Positions 35,655 to 45,472 of a stretch of 64,000 nt of DNA are shown here, piece after piece. Source of the stretch: an uncultured Blautia sp. (GTDB lineage: Bacteria > Bacillota > Clostridia > Lachnospirales > Lachnospiraceae). Made by a program: the position numbers and the translations under genes. The stretch lies in assembly GCA_934408705.1 (NCBI GenBank), contig CAKRVL010000002.1:1-64000 (forward strand). The letters run 5' to 3'. The number at the start of each line of letters is the position of its first letter. Position 1 is the stretch's first letter. Under the pieces are notes generated by a model. That model ran no database searches and was not told the DNA's origin. It saw nothing but the letters and a program-made list of their open reading frames with translations.

Positions 35655-36005
35655 GTGGTAATTAAAAGAGGGGATATTTTTTACGCGGATCTCAGACCTG
35701 TTGTGGGAAGTGAGCAGGGAGGCATCCGTCCGGTACTTATTATTCAGAATGATGTAGGTAACAGACATAGTCCCACTGTGATCTGCGCTGCTATTACATC
35801 CAAAATGAACAAGGCGAAGCTGCCTACCCATATTGAAATCGATGCATCGGCTTACGGGATCGAAAAGGATTCTGTGATTCTGCTGGAACAGCTTCGTACC
35901 ATTGACAAGAGAAGACTAAAAGACAAGGTGTGCCATCTGGATGGTCCTATGCTTGACAGAGTAAACCATGCTCTTGAAATCAGCCTGGAGCTTACATTCT
36001 CTTGA
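35655..36005 (+). CDS. MazF/NdoA-type mRNA endoribonuclease toxin
   Basis: 116 residues, the same length as Bacillus NdoA (EndoA) and very similar to it: [22 protein letters not shown] (residues 2-23), [24 protein letters not shown] and [17 protein letters not shown]. It cleaves single-stranded mRNA. I choose the GTG at 35655 because CGGAG lies 10 bases upstream and the product then matches family N-termini; an in-frame ATG at 35598 adds 19 atypical residues. In Bacillus alr, the antitoxin gene and ndoA are consecutive; here no antitoxin gene fits in the 98 bases between alr and this gene. Confidence 0.9.
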   Translation: MVIKRGDIFYADLRPVVGSEQGGIRPVLIIQNDVGNRHSPTVICAAITSKMNKAKLPTHIEIDASAYGIEKDSVILLEQLRTIDKRRLKDKVCHLDGPMLDRVNHALEISLELTFS

Positions 36006-36132
36006 CGAAAAGAAACTTTAATGATATACTTATTAAGTTTCAGTGGCATTTACAGCCGCATTTATTGCAGTTTTGCTGCTGTGGCAATGTTTGACAGCAG
36101 CTCGTTTCTTAGGAGGAACAAAGGTTTAATAT

Positions 36133-37488
36133 ATGGAAGCTGACAGTAGTATGCCCCTTGTGGGCGTCGTTATTTTAGTATTGCTTTTGTGGCTGAATGG
36201 TATCTTTTACGGGTTTTCAGCTGCAGTACACAATCTGAGCGGAAGTGAAGTGCAGAAGCGCGCAGAGGAAGGAGATAAGAAAGCTATTTATCTGCTTTCA
36301 CTGATGGATAATCCTGCGTTTTATGCTAACGCAATTCCGCTGATCGTTATGGCTTCCGGAGTCTGCTTCGGAGCATTTATCGTTCCATGGGCTACCGAGA
36401 CCTTTCATCCTTACATAAAGCATTTGGCAGCATTGATACTGGTGCTTGCGCTGGTGATCATTCTGCTTGCATCTCTTGGTATTCTTACATTCAGGAGAAT
36501 CGGAACCTATCACCCGGAGAAATATGCATACCGGTATATGAGGGTAGTGGGATTTTTTACCAGATTTTTATATCCCTTTACTATGTGTGTTACCTTTATT
36601 GCCAAACTGGCTGCAAGACCCTTTGGTGTTGCTTTCAACCAGGAAGGGGATCCGGTGACAGAGGAAGAGATCATTTCTATCGTAGACGAAGCTCATGAGC
36701 AGGGTGTCATCGAGGAAAATGAAGCAGAGATGATCCAGAACATTATGGAGTTCAATGATACAGAAGCCAAGGACATTATGACTCACCGTAAGAATGTGAT
36801 CGCATTTGACGAAGAGGATAATCTTCAGACTATTGTAGATACCATGTTGGAGGAGGGTAATTCCCGTTATCCGGTGTACAGGGAAACCATTGATAATATA
36901 GTTGGAATTATCCACTATAAAGATGCTTTGAAGTTTCTTACCAGGAATTCCTGGGCTAAGTTCAAAGCTCTTAAGGATCTTCCGGGACTGATAAGAGAGG
37001 CTTCTTATATTCCTGAGACAAGAGGAATCAGTGATCTTTTTAAGTCTATGCAGATGAAGAAAATCCATATGGCAGTTGTTGTAGATGAATATGGACAGAC
37101 TTCAGGAATTGTATCTATGGAGGATATTCTGGAGGAAATCGTTGGTGACATTCTGGATGAGTATGATGAGGATGAGAGCACCTTCCGTACACAGAAGGAT
37201 AACAGTGTGATCATTGATGCACTGGCATATCTGGAGGATGTATCGGAGGAACTTGGACTGGATTTCGGTAAAGTGGAATTTGAGACCTTGAACGGTTATC
37301 TGACCAGTCTTCTGGGACATATTCCTACAGAAGATGATCTGGATAAAGAAATTGTTGTAAACGGCTACCGCTTCAGAATTCTTTCCCTGGGAAATAAAAC
37401 CATTGGAAAGGTACGGGCCGAAAAGATAAAAAAAGAACCTAAAGGAGAGGATAAGAAATGTCAGGACATTCAAAATTCGCAAACATAA
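36133..37488 (+). CDS. Hemolysin C / CNNM-type membrane protein with CBS pair and CorC_HlyC domain
   Basis: 451 residues: an N-terminal membrane domain with three to four helices (about 8-145), a CBS pair (about 205-340, with [14 protein letters not shown] and [26 protein letters not shown]) and a C-terminal CorC_HlyC domain. Proteins of this type are linked to Mg2+ or Co2+ efflux; the hemolysin label is historical. The AGGAGG site lies 15 bases before the ATG, a long spacing, with AAAGG closer. The end overlaps yebC by 31 bases. Confidence 0.85.
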   Translation: MEADSSMPLVGVVILVLLLWLNGIFYGFSAAVHNLSGSEVQKRAEEGDKKAIYLLSLMDNPAFYANAIPLIVMASGVCFGAFIVPWATETFHPYIKHLAALILVLALVIILLASLGILTFRRIGTYHPEKYAYRYMRVVGFFTRFLYPFTMCVTFIAKLAARPFGVAFNQEGDPVTEEEIISIVDEAHEQGVIEENEAEMIQNIMEFNDTEAKDIMTHRKNVIAFDEEDNLQTIVDTMLEEGNSRYPVYRETIDNIVGIIHYKDALKFLTRNSWAKFKALKDLPGLIREASYIPETRGISDLFKSMQMKKIHMAVVVDEYGQTSGIVSMEDILEEIVGDILDEYDEDESTFRTQKDNSVIIDALAYLEDVSEELGLDFGKVEFETLNGYLTSLLGHIPTEDDLDKEIVVNGYRFRILSLGNKTIGKVRAEKIKKEPKGEDKKCQDIQNSQT

Positions 37489-38186
37489 AGCATAAGAAAG
37501 AAAAAAATGACGCTAAAAAAGGAAAAATCTTTACCATCATCGGACGTGAGATCGTAATGGCAGTTAAAGCAGGCGGTCCGGATCCGAATAACAATGGTAA
37601 GCTTCGTGACGTTATTGCGAAAGCAAAAGCAAATAACATGCCAAACGATACTATCGAGCGTGGTATTAAAAAAGCAGCAGGTGCTGATTCCGCAGATAGC
37701 TATGAGAAGGCTGTATACGAAGGATATGGCCCGAATGGTGTTGCTATTATTGTTGAGACTCTGACTGACAATAAGAATCGTACTGCCAGCAATGTAAGAA
37801 ATGCATTTACAAAGGGTAATGGAAGCATTGGAACCCAGGGCTGCGTATCCTATATGTTCGATCAGAAGGGCCAGATCATCATTGATAAAGAAGAATGTGA
37901 TATGGACGCAGATGAGCTTATGATGACTGCTCTTGATGCCGGTGCTGAGGATTTCAACGAAGAAGAAGACAGCTTTGAGGTTCTTACTGCTCCTGATGAT
38001 TTCAGTGCAGTACGTGAAGCTCTTGAGGCAGCAGGCGTTCCTCTTCTCGAGGCACAGGTTGCAATGATCCCACAGACAACAGTAGAGCTTACAGATGAGA
38101 AGTCTCTCAGAGATATCCAGAAAATCCTTGACCTTCTGGATGACGATGATGATGTAACAGATGTATGGCATAACTGGGATGAATAA
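37458..38186 (+). CDS. yebC: YebC/PmpR family protein
   Basis: 242 residues with the family start [23 protein letters not shown] and the conserved [15 protein letters not shown] segment (about 93-107). YebC-like proteins were long called transcriptional regulators; more recent work links some to translation of proline-rich stretches. It begins inside the upstream gene behind AAAGGAGAGG. A stem-loop that also controls the next gene follows. Confidence 0.95.
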   Translation: MSGHSKFANIKHKKEKNDAKKGKIFTIIGREIVMAVKAGGPDPNNNGKLRDVIAKAKANNMPNDTIERGIKKAAGADSADSYEKAVYEGYGPNGVAIIVETLTDNKNRTASNVRNAFTKGNGSIGTQGCVSYMFDQKGQIIIDKEECDMDADELMMTALDAGAEDFNEEEDSFEVLTAPDDFSAVREALEAAGVPLLEAQVAMIPQTTVELTDEKSLRDIQKILDLLDDDDDVTDVWHNWDE

Positions 38187-38212
38187 GTCCCTTTCAGTCT
38201 GAGACTGATTGA

Positions 38213-38272
38213 GAATAATTTTATAAGATTTGCGGATAATACCTCCATACGATTATGTGTGGAGGTATTTTT
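38213..38272 (+). promoter_or_regulatory. Terminator-like hairpin with the tepA ribosome binding site, and a sigma-G-like promoter running into it
   Basis: The hairpin 38238-38269 has 13 pairs: AATACCTCCA-TAC with GTG-TGGAGGTATT, loop of 6. A T5 run (38268-38272) touches the start codon. GGAGG of the next gene is inside the 3' arm. Upstream, GAATA (38213-38217), a 17-base spacer and GATAATA (38235-38241) fit the sigma-G pattern (GHATR, CATWHTA) in 11 of 12 positions. A start about 7 bases after the -10 would fall near 38248, at the end of the 5' arm. Confidence 0.6.
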
Positions 38273-38992
38273 ATGCAGAAAATACAGAATGCAGACAAAG
38301 AAAATATACAAGAAGATCTGGAAAAAGAAGAGAAACAGAACCGGCAGATTTGTGAAATGGGTCAGGTCACGTTAAATGAAAACCCTGATAAATATAAAGT
38401 TGAACTTCTGACTATTATCGGCGAAGTTGAAGGACATGATTCAGCTCCGTCTAACAGTAAGACTACAAAATATGAGCATGTTCTGCCAAAGCTTGCTATG
38501 ATCGAGGACGATGAATCAGTAGATGGACTTCTCATACTTTTAAATACAGTGGGTGGCGATGTGGAGGCAGGTCTTGCCATAGCAGAAATGATAGCCTCTC
38601 TAAGTGTTCCTACCGTATCCCTTGTGCTTGGCGGTGGTCATTCCATCGGAGTGCCAATGGCAGTTTCGGCAGACTATTCATTTGTGGTACCCAGTGCCAC
38701 CATGGTAATCCATCCGGTGCGTACAAGCGGTATGTTTATTGGTGTAGCACAGTCCTATCGAAATATGGAAAAAATACAGGACAGGATCACAGCTTTTATT
38801 TCCAATCATTCTCATACATCCCAGAAAAGACTGGAAGAGCTGATGCTGGACACCACTCAGCTGGTAAAGGATGTGGGAACTATGCTGGAGGGCCCGGAGG
38901 CTGTAAAAGAAGGTCTGATCGATGAAGTTGGAGGGATGAAAGAAGCACTTGGAAAATTATATCAACTGATCGGCAAAGAAAAGAGAAAATAA
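38273..38992 (+). CDS. ClpP-fold serine peptidase, TepA/YmfB family
   Basis: 239 residues of the ClpP/crotonase-like S14 family. The nucleophile is probably Ser in GGGHSIGVPMA and the His in VIHPVRTSGMF; LLILLNTVGGDVEAGLAIAEMI gives the strand-helix before the oxyanion loop. The Bacillus homologue YmfB/TepA is a ClpP-like protease acting on small acid-soluble proteins in spore outgrowth. I start at 38273 behind GGAGG (7 bases); an in-frame ATG at 38255 lies in the hairpin loop upstream of that site. Confidence 0.86.
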   Translation: MQKIQNADKENIQEDLEKEEKQNRQICEMGQVTLNENPDKYKVELLTIIGEVEGHDSAPSNSKTTKYEHVLPKLAMIEDDESVDGLLILLNTVGGDVEAGLAIAEMIASLSVPTVSLVLGGGHSIGVPMAVSADYSFVVPSATMVIHPVRTSGMFIGVAQSYRNMEKIQDRITAFISNHSHTSQKRLEELMLDTTQLVKDVGTMLEGPEAVKEGLIDEVGGMKEALGKLYQLIGKEKRK

Positions 38993-39041
38993 ATAATCTC
39001 TCATTTTTATAAAAAATATAAGAAAAACTGTAGAATTTTAT

Positions 39042-39110
39042 TTTACTAACCCACTTTTTTGTGCTATAGTGTTAGAGGATATGATAAGCGCTTAATGGCG
39101 CTTGTTAAAT
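39042..39110 (+). promoter_or_regulatory. Promoter and operator-like repeats upstream of nfnA
   Basis: TTTACT at 39042-39047, a 17-base spacer and TATAGT at 39065-39070. Downstream, the inverted repeat AAGCGC-TTAATG-GCGCTT spans 39086-39103, and TTGTTAAAT (39102-39110) is half of a Rex-type operator. The repeat lies in the transcribed leader. Confidence 0.5.
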
Positions 39111-39131
39111 ATAGTACTTCAGGAGGGAACT

Positions 39132-40019
39132 ATGTATAAGATACTCAACCAAGAGAAACTTTCTGCAAATGTTTTTCTTATGGATGTGGAAGCTCCTCGT
39201 GTGGCTAAGCACTGTCTGCCTGGCCAGTTCGTTATCGTTAAGATGGACGAAGTAGGAGAGAGAATTCCGCTTACAATCTGTGATTATGATGCAGAGAAAG
39301 GTACTGTAACAATCGTTTTCCAGCCGGCTGGTGCTTCTACAACCAGAATGGCTGAGCTGAAAGCCGGCGATTATTTCGAAGATTTCGTTGGACCGCTGGG
39401 ACAGCCGTCTGAGCTTTGCAATGAGGATATTGAAGAGCTTAAGAAGAAAAAAATTGTTTTCGTAGCAGGTGGTGTTGGTACAGCTCCTGTATATCCTCAG
39501 GTGAAATGGCTTCATGAACACGGTATTACAGCTGATGCTATCGTTGGTGCCAAGACAAAGGATCTCCTTATCCTTGAGGACAAGATGAACGAGGTATGTA
39601 ATCTGTATGTAACTACAGATGATGGTTCTTATGTGCGCAAGGGTATGGGTACAGATGTACTTCGTGACCTTGTACAGAATCAGGGGAAAGAGTATGACCT
39701 TTGCGTTGCAATCGGACCGATGATCATGATGAAATTTGTCTGCCTGTTAACAAAAGAACTGAATATTCCTACAGTTGTCAGCATGAACCCGATCATGGTA
39801 GATGGAACTGGTATGTGTGGTGCCTGTCGTCTGATGGTTGGCGGCGAAGTGAAATTTGCATGCGTTGACGGACCGGAATTTGATGGACACAAAGTTGATT
39901 TCGATCTTGCCATGAAGAGACAGCAGATGTACAAAACCGAAGAGGGACGTGCTCTTCTGAAGCTTCAGGAAGGCGATACCCATCACGGCGGATGTGGACA
40001 TTGTGGAGGTGACAAATAA
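39132..40019 (+). CDS. nfnA: NfnAB small subunit: NADH-dependent ferredoxin:NADP+ oxidoreductase, FAD/NAD-binding subunit
   Basis: 295 residues similar to dihydroorotate dehydrogenase electron-transfer subunits and NfnA. It has a flavodoxin-reductase-like FAD domain (PLTICDYD), a NAD domain with VFVAGGVGTAPVYPQ (about 116-130) and a [2Fe-2S] site using Cys in GMCGACRLMVGG and a later Cys in VKFACVDGP. The His/Gly/Cys-rich end (HHGGCGHCGG) may hold extra metal. NfnAB bifurcates electrons from NADPH to ferredoxin and NAD+. The ATG at 39132 follows AGGAGGG; the stop overlaps the nfnB start by one base. Confidence 0.9.
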   Translation: MYKILNQEKLSANVFLMDVEAPRVAKHCLPGQFVIVKMDEVGERIPLTICDYDAEKGTVTIVFQPAGASTTRMAELKAGDYFEDFVGPLGQPSELCNEDIEELKKKKIVFVAGGVGTAPVYPQVKWLHEHGITADAIVGAKTKDLLILEDKMNEVCNLYVTTDDGSYVRKGMGTDVLRDLVQNQGKEYDLCVAIGPMIMMKFVCLLTKELNIPTVVSMNPIMVDGTGMCGACRLMVGGEVKFACVDGPEFDGHKVDFDLAMKRQQMYKTEEGRALLKLQEGDTHHGGCGHCGGDK

Positions 40020-41416
40020 TGGCAGATGTATTAAAGAAAGTACCAGTCAGAGAGCAGGCTCCGGAAGTACGTGCTACTAACTTTGAAGAGGTTTGCCTTG
40101 GTTACAATAAAGAAGAAGCAGTTGAAGAAGCTAATCGCTGCCTTGGCTGTAAGAAAGCTAAATGTGTGGAGGGCTGCCCTGTTTCCATTAATATTCCTGG
40201 TTTTGTCCATGAAGTAAAAGAAGGGAACTTTGAGAAAGCTTATCAGATCATCAGTGAATCCAGTGCTCTTCCAGCAGTTTGCGGACGTGTATGTCCTCAG
40301 GAGACACAGTGTGAGGGTAAATGTATCCGCGGTATGAAAGGTGAGGCAGTTTCCATTGGTAAGCTGGAGCGCTTCGTTGCAGACTGGGCTAAAGAGAATG
40401 GTATCAAACCTGCTCCGGCAGCACAGAAGAACGGACATAAGGTTGCAGTTATCGGTTCTGGTCCTTCCGGACTTACCTGTGCAGGAGATCTTGCAAAAAT
40501 GGGCTACGATGTAACTATTTTTGAGGCTCTTCATAAGGCTGGTGGAGTTCTTGTTTATGGTATTCCTGAGTTCCGTCTTCCGAAGGATAAAGTAGTTGCT
40601 GCTGAGGTTGAGAATGTTAAATCTCTTGGAGTCAAAATCGAGACTAATGTTATCATTGGTAAATCTGTAACAATCGACGAGCTTCTTAAGGATGAGGGCT
40701 TTGAGGCTGTATTTATCGGATCTGGTGCTGGTCTTCCGATGTTTATGGGAATCCCGGGTGAGCAGGCTAATGGCGTATTCTCCGCTAACGAGTATCTGAC
40801 ACGTAATAACCTTATGAAAGCATTCCGCGAGGATTATGATACTCCAATCGCACATGGTAAGAAGGTTGCCGTTGTTGGTGGCGGTAATGTTGCTATGGAT
40901 GCTGCAAGAACTGCACTTCGTCTTGGCGCAGAGGTACATATCATTTATCGTCGTTCTGAGGCAGAGCTTCCTGCACGTAAAGAGGAAGTTCATCACGCTA
41001 AGGAAGAGGGCGTACAGTTTGATCTTCTTTGCAACCCTGTTGAAATCCTTACAGATGACAAGGACTGGGTAACTGGTATCAAATGTATCCGTATGGAGCT
41101 TGGAGAGCCGGATGCTTCCGGAAGAAGACGTCCTGTTGAGATTCCTGGTTCAGAGTTTACCATTGATGTTGATACTGTTATCATGTCTCTTGGTACAAGC
41201 CCGAACCCGCTGATTTCTTCTACAACTATCGGTCTTGATATTAATAAGAGAAAATGTATCATTGCAGACGAAGAGTTCGGTAAAACATCCAAAGAAGGTG
41301 TTTATGCAGGTGGAGATGCCGTAACAGGCGCTGCAACTGTTATCCTTGCTATGGGAGCTGGTAAAGCTGGTGCCCGTGGTATTGATGAGTACATTAAGAG
41401 CAAATATGCAAAATAA
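40019..41416 (+). CDS. nfnB: NfnAB large subunit (GltB small-subunit-like flavoprotein)
   Basis: 465 residues, homologous to the small subunit of glutamate synthase. N-terminal [4Fe-4S] ligands are in CLGCKKAKCVEGCP and CGRVCPQETQCEGKC. The FAD dinucleotide motif is VIGSGPSGLTCAG (about 144-156) and the NADPH motif VVGGGNVAMDAAR (about 287-299). The pairing with nfnA one base upstream marks it as NfnB rather than a glutamate synthase subunit; no large gltB is present. Together they balance NADPH, NADH and ferredoxin with the hydrogenase encoded 28 kb away. Confidence 0.93.
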   Translation: MADVLKKVPVREQAPEVRATNFEEVCLGYNKEEAVEEANRCLGCKKAKCVEGCPVSINIPGFVHEVKEGNFEKAYQIISESSALPAVCGRVCPQETQCEGKCIRGMKGEAVSIGKLERFVADWAKENGIKPAPAAQKNGHKVAVIGSGPSGLTCAGDLAKMGYDVTIFEALHKAGGVLVYGIPEFRLPKDKVVAAEVENVKSLGVKIETNVIIGKSVTIDELLKDEGFEAVFIGSGAGLPMFMGIPGEQANGVFSANEYLTRNNLMKAFREDYDTPIAHGKKVAVVGGGNVAMDAARTALRLGAEVHIIYRRSEAELPARKEEVHHAKEEGVQFDLLCNPVEILTDDKDWVTGIKCIRMELGEPDASGRRRPVEIPGSEFTIDVDTVIMSLGTSPNPLISSTTIGLDINKRKCIIADEEFGKTSKEGVYAGGDAVTGAATVILAMGAGKAGARGIDEYIKSKYAK

Positions 41417-41452
41417 TAAGCTTTTTTACTGAGAAGTAAATAAGATTCAGCA

Positions 41453-41493
41453 GCCCGTCTGATTTTCCCTTTCGGAATATCAGGCGGGTTTTT
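41453..41493 (+). terminator. Terminator of the nfnAB operon
   Basis: CCCGTCTGAT pairs with ATCAGGCGGG (10 bp, one G-U), with an inner TCC/GGA, then TTTTT. Confidence 0.9.
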
Positions 41494-41563
41494 CCTTTGG
41501 GGTGGTGCGGATCAGGGAATAATATATAAGATCAGCAAAGCAAAACAGTAGTTCGATTTAAAG

Positions 41564-41592
41564 TTGTATCTTCGGCATAGTTGTGATATAAT
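41564..41592 (+). promoter_or_regulatory. Sigma-A promoter of uppP-ftsK
   Basis: TTGTAT at 41564-41569, a 17-base spacer and TATAAT at 41587-41592, about 60 bases before the uppP start. Confidence 0.72.
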
Positions 41593-41651
41593 TGGACTGC
41601 TTGGTGGGCTCGCATAGTCTGCCTTAACCTAAAGAAAAGGAATTATTTATT

Positions 41652-42527
41652 ATGTCATTTTTACAGGCGATTTTATTGGGAATTGTTCAGGGAATCACAG
41701 AGTTTCTTCCTGTGAGCAGTTTTGGACATCTGGCTGCAATAGAGAATGCAATGGGGATTACCAGGAATACAGCGGTGTTATTCGAGGTACTTCTCCATGT
41801 GGGAACTCTTGTGGCTGTTTTCTTTGCATTTAAAGAGGAACTTCTCAGAATCGGAGAGGAGCTTCTGGGTATGCTCATGGATATGATTGGGAATATTAAT
41901 ATCTATTTCCATAATCGAAGGACTGGAGATAATCTTCATTACGCCAAGGTGGTACATGGTACTTATCGTAAATTTACTGCAGTTATGGCAGTGTCGTTTA
42001 TTCCCACAGCTATGCTGGGATATATCTGCAGGAGACTGGTGACAAGGGCTGCAATCTCGCCCCTTCTTCCAGGTGCATGCATACTTGTAACAGGTGTATT
42101 TCTTCTTGTAACTGATTTCAGCAATATCGGTGGAATCAAGACACCAAAGGATGTTACCTACGATAATGCAATGTGGATCGGTATTTGCCAGGGAATTTCT
42201 GTATTTCCCGGAATTTCAAGATGTGGAATGACTATCTGTGCAGGTCTGTTATGTGGTTTTAGCAGAAAGTTTGCAGTGAAATATTCTTATCTGATCAGTA
42301 TTCCGGCAGTTCTGGGCTCTCTTTTTCTTGAGCTTGGGCAGTTTACCACACCGAAGATGACTGTATCTTTGGGCTTTACATATGTGCTTGGCATGATCGT
42401 ATCAGGCGTGGTAGGCTATTTTATGATCCGTAACCTGCTTCGGATCTTACAGCATGCGAAGCTGCGCTACTTCGCATTTTACTGTTTTGTGGCGGGAGCC
42501 ATAGCGCTCATTAGTAATTTTGCCTGA
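41652..42527 (+). CDS. uppP: Undecaprenyl-diphosphate phosphatase
   Basis: Membrane enzyme of the BacA/UppP family that recycles the undecaprenyl carrier of cell wall synthesis and can raise bacitracin tolerance. 291 residues with about eight helices. Signatures are GIVQGITEFLPVSSFGHL (residues 9-26) and FPGISRCGMTICAG (about 188-201), where the second Ser of the usual PGxSRSG is Cys. The translocase gene begins 18 bases after the stop. Confidence 0.93.
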   Translation: MSFLQAILLGIVQGITEFLPVSSFGHLAAIENAMGITRNTAVLFEVLLHVGTLVAVFFAFKEELLRIGEELLGMLMDMIGNINIYFHNRRTGDNLHYAKVVHGTYRKFTAVMAVSFIPTAMLGYICRRLVTRAAISPLLPGACILVTGVFLLVTDFSNIGGIKTPKDVTYDNAMWIGICQGISVFPGISRCGMTICAGLLCGFSRKFAVKYSYLISIPAVLGSLFLELGQFTTPKMTVSLGFTYVLGMIVSGVVGYFMIRNLLRILQHAKLRYFAFYCFVAGAIALISNFA

Positions 42528-42545
42528 CGAAGGGGGAGCTTTTAA

Positions 42546-45404
42546 ATGGCAGCGTCTAATACGCAGAAGAAATCAACAACGAAAGGTCGTACCTCCGGGA
42601 AGAAAAAGACCTCCGGGCGTACTCAGTCTAAGAAAAAAACAACAGGAAAGCAGTCCATTTCCAGCGGTTTTCAGACAGAAATTGTGCTTCTGGTGCTGAT
42701 GGCAGCGGCCATAATCCTGATGGTTAGCTGTATAGGACTTGGGGGAAGTGTAGGTGGAAGCATAAGCAAGGTCCTTATGGGATTGATGGGACTGATGGCC
42801 TACATTTTTCCTATTGTACTTTTTATCATGGCAGCATTTCTGATCTCCAATAAGGGAAATGTGCTTGCCTATAAGAAAACAGCAGCTGCTGCAGTCTTAT
42901 TTTTTGTGCTTTGTGGTGTTGCACAGCTTTTTACAGAAGGGTTTCAGGAGCGTACTACACTTGCGGAATATTATAGGATCAGCTCTGAGTATCGTACAGG
43001 TGGTGGTGCTATAGGTGGAGCTATTTGTATTTCTACAATTTCTGCCTTTGGAGCTATAGGTGCTTATGTGATCATAGTTCTTGTGATCCTGGTTTGCCTG
43101 ATCCTGATCACCCAGCATTCTTTTCTGGGCTTTTTATATAAAATTTATGATCAGATCCTGGAGACTGTGAAGGGGCAGAAGGCTCTTTACCAAGAAGGTG
43201 CGCCAGAGCGCAAGCTTAAGAAGGAACTGAAGGCCAGACAGCGCCAGATAGCAGCTCAGGAGCGGCGGGAGAAGAGAATGCAGGAGCTGGAAGAGGCACT
43301 GGCAGCTGAGGGCTTTGAAACAGAGAATAAAGAGGAAGCACCAGCTGTTTTAGTGAAGAAATCAGGGAAAAAGCGTCAGAAAAAGGCATCAATGAAAGAT
43401 TTGTCTTCTGAGGGATTTCTCGCCGGAACTGATCTGTCTGGGAACAGAAGCACAGGAGAAACAAGCGAGCAGGAATTTCCATTGAACCCTGAGAATGCTG
43501 TGAATCCTGAGATGCTGGCATCCGCAGAAGAGAATGAGTCCGCTGTGGATGAAGAAAAAATCAGCGGGATTTCCGGAGAGGATGATCTGGCAGTAGACGG
43601 AAGAGATTTCCATGAGGATACCCAGCTGCAGTTTGCCATTCACCGCTCTGAACCGGTACAGTCTGAAGTGGCACAAGCTGAATGGGCTGAACCTGAAACG
43701 TCAGGTTTTGAAATGGAAGAACCCGAATCAGTACAGCCTTATACAGATAAAAAGGTTAGTGATAACCAACATGCGGCTGTGGAAGAGGATAACAGTTATG
43801 ATGGTGTAGACTTTAAAGAGGCAATGGCAACTACTGCCATGCAGCCTGCCAAGAATCCGAAATCCTCTAAGCAGGAGATTGCTAATGGAATTGTAAATAT
43901 CCAGCATGAGATCAATACCCAGGAAGCGGCAGTGAAAAAGGAATATCAATATCCGCCCGTGAATCTTCTGAAGCGGGGAAATGGGAAATCTCAGGGAGAC
44001 TCTGATTCTCATCTTCGAAAGACAGCTCAGAAATTACAGGAAATTCTGTATAATTTCGGAGTAAATGCCAAGGTTACAAATGTCAGCTGCGGACCTACAG
44101 TTACCAGATATGAGCTTCAGCCGGAAATGGGCGTGAAGGTAAGTAAGATAGTGGGGCTTTCTGATGACATCAAATTAAATCTTGCAGCGCCGGATATTCG
44201 TATTGAAGCGCCTATTCCAGGCAAAGCAGCTGTGGGAATTGAGGTTCCGAATAAAGAGAACAGTCCGGTTATGCTCCGCGATCTGATCCAGTCGCCGGAA
44301 TTTATGAATGCCAAGTCCAAGCTTGCATTTGCCGCAGGTAAGGATATTGAAGGTAAGACAGTTGTGGCAGATATTGCAAAAATGCCTCATCTTCTTATTG
44401 CAGGTTCTACTGGTTCCGGTAAATCGGTTTGTATTAACACACTTATTATCAGCATCTTATATAAAGCCAAGCCTGATGAGGTGAAGCTGATCATGATCGA
44501 TCCTAAGGTGGTAGAGCTTAGCGTTTACAACGGAATTCCGCATTTGTTTATTCCTGTGGTCACAGATCCTAAGAAAGCTGCCGGAGCACTGAACTGGGCT
44601 GTAAATGAGATGAGTAACCGTTATAATACCTTTGCAGAATATGGTGTGCGTAATCTTGATGAGTTTAACCGCAAGATCGAGAAGATGAAATTTCCGGAGG
44701 GAGAGCAGCGTCCTGAAAAAATGTGTCAGATCGTCATCATTGTTGATGAGCTTGCAGACCTTATGATGGTCGCACCTGGAGATGTGGAGGATGCTATCTG
44801 CCGCCTGGCACAGCTGGCCCGTGCAGCAGGCATTCACCTGGTTATCGCAACCCAGAGACCGTCTGTTAACGTTATTACAGGCCTTATTAAGGCAAACATG
44901 CCGTCGCGAATTGCATTTGCAGTAACATCCGGCGTGGACTCCAGAACTATTCTTGATATGAATGGCGCAGAGAAGCTGCTTGGTAAAGGTGATATGCTGT
45001 TTTACCCACAGGGATACCAGAAACCTGCCAGACTGCAGGGAGCATTTGTATCAGATGATGAGGTAAGCAATATTGTAGATTTCCTTGCAGATAAGAACCC
45101 ACGGACTGATTATGATAATAAGATAGAACAGCAGATGAATAACGCAGTTCTTACTACCGGAGGAAGCTCTGGCCAGGATGAGAGAGATGTTTATTTCCAA
45201 CAGGCCGGTAAATTTATTATTGAAAAAGAGAAGGCTTCTATCGGTATGCTTCAGAGAATGTATAAGATTGGTTTTAATAGGGCTGCCAGAATTATGGATC
45301 AGCTGTGCGATGCCGGCGTAGTAGGTCCGGAAGAAGGAACTAAGCCCCGTAAGGTGCTTATGTCAATGGATGAATTCCAGACCTATGTGGAGGAGCATCT
45401 GTAA
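42546..45404 (+). CDS. FtsK/SpoIIIE DNA translocase
   Basis: 952 residues. The N-terminus is Lys/Thr-rich, followed by four membrane helices (about 40-200). A long variable acidic linker (about 220-480) follows, then the motor: Walker A AGSTGSGKSVCINTL (about 620), Walker B IVIIVDELADLMM, ATQRPSVNVITG, and a winged-helix gamma domain (IGMLQRMYKIGFNRAARIMDQL). It pumps chromosome DNA through division or sporulation septa. With only one such gene visible I cannot say whether it is the vegetative FtsK or the sporulation SpoIIIE; the size fits either. GGGGGAG precedes the ATG. Confidence 0.94.
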   Translation: MAASNTQKKSTTKGRTSGKKKTSGRTQSKKKTTGKQSISSGFQTEIVLLVLMAAAIILMVSCIGLGGSVGGSISKVLMGLMGLMAYIFPIVLFIMAAFLISNKGNVLAYKKTAAAAVLFFVLCGVAQLFTEGFQERTTLAEYYRISSEYRTGGGAIGGAICISTISAFGAIGAYVIIVLVILVCLILITQHSFLGFLYKIYDQILETVKGQKALYQEGAPERKLKKELKARQRQIAAQERREKRMQELEEALAAEGFETENKEEAPAVLVKKSGKKRQKKASMKDLSSEGFLAGTDLSGNRSTGETSEQEFPLNPENAVNPEMLASAEENESAVDEEKISGISGEDDLAVDGRDFHEDTQLQFAIHRSEPVQSEVAQAEWAEPETSGFEMEEPESVQPYTDKKVSDNQHAAVEEDNSYDGVDFKEAMATTAMQPAKNPKSSKQEIANGIVNIQHEINTQEAAVKKEYQYPPVNLLKRGNGKSQGDSDSHLRKTAQKLQEILYNFGVNAKVTNVSCGPTVTRYELQPEMGVKVSKIVGLSDDIKLNLAAPDIRIEAPIPGKAAVGIEVPNKENSPVMLRDLIQSPEFMNAKSKLAFAAGKDIEGKTVVADIAKMPHLLIAGSTGSGKSVCINTLIISILYKAKPDEVKLIMIDPKVVELSVYNGIPHLFIPVVTDPKKAAGALNWAVNEMSNRYNTFAEYGVRNLDEFNRKIEKMKFPEGEQRPEKMCQIVIIVDELADLMMVAPGDVEDAICRLAQLARAAGIHLVIATQRPSVNVITGLIKANMPSRIAFAVTSGVDSRTILDMNGAEKLLGKGDMLFYPQGYQKPARLQGAFVSDDEVSNIVDFLADKNPRTDYDNKIEQQMNNAVLTTGGSSGQDERDVYFQQAGKFIIEKEKASIGMLQRMYKIGFNRAARIMDQLCDAGVVGPEEGTKPRKVLMSMDEFQTYVEEHL

Positions 45405-45472
45405 GGACAGACAGTAACATAAGAACTTTTTTGATAATAACATTTTAATACAATATGAAGGAGATAATAAAA

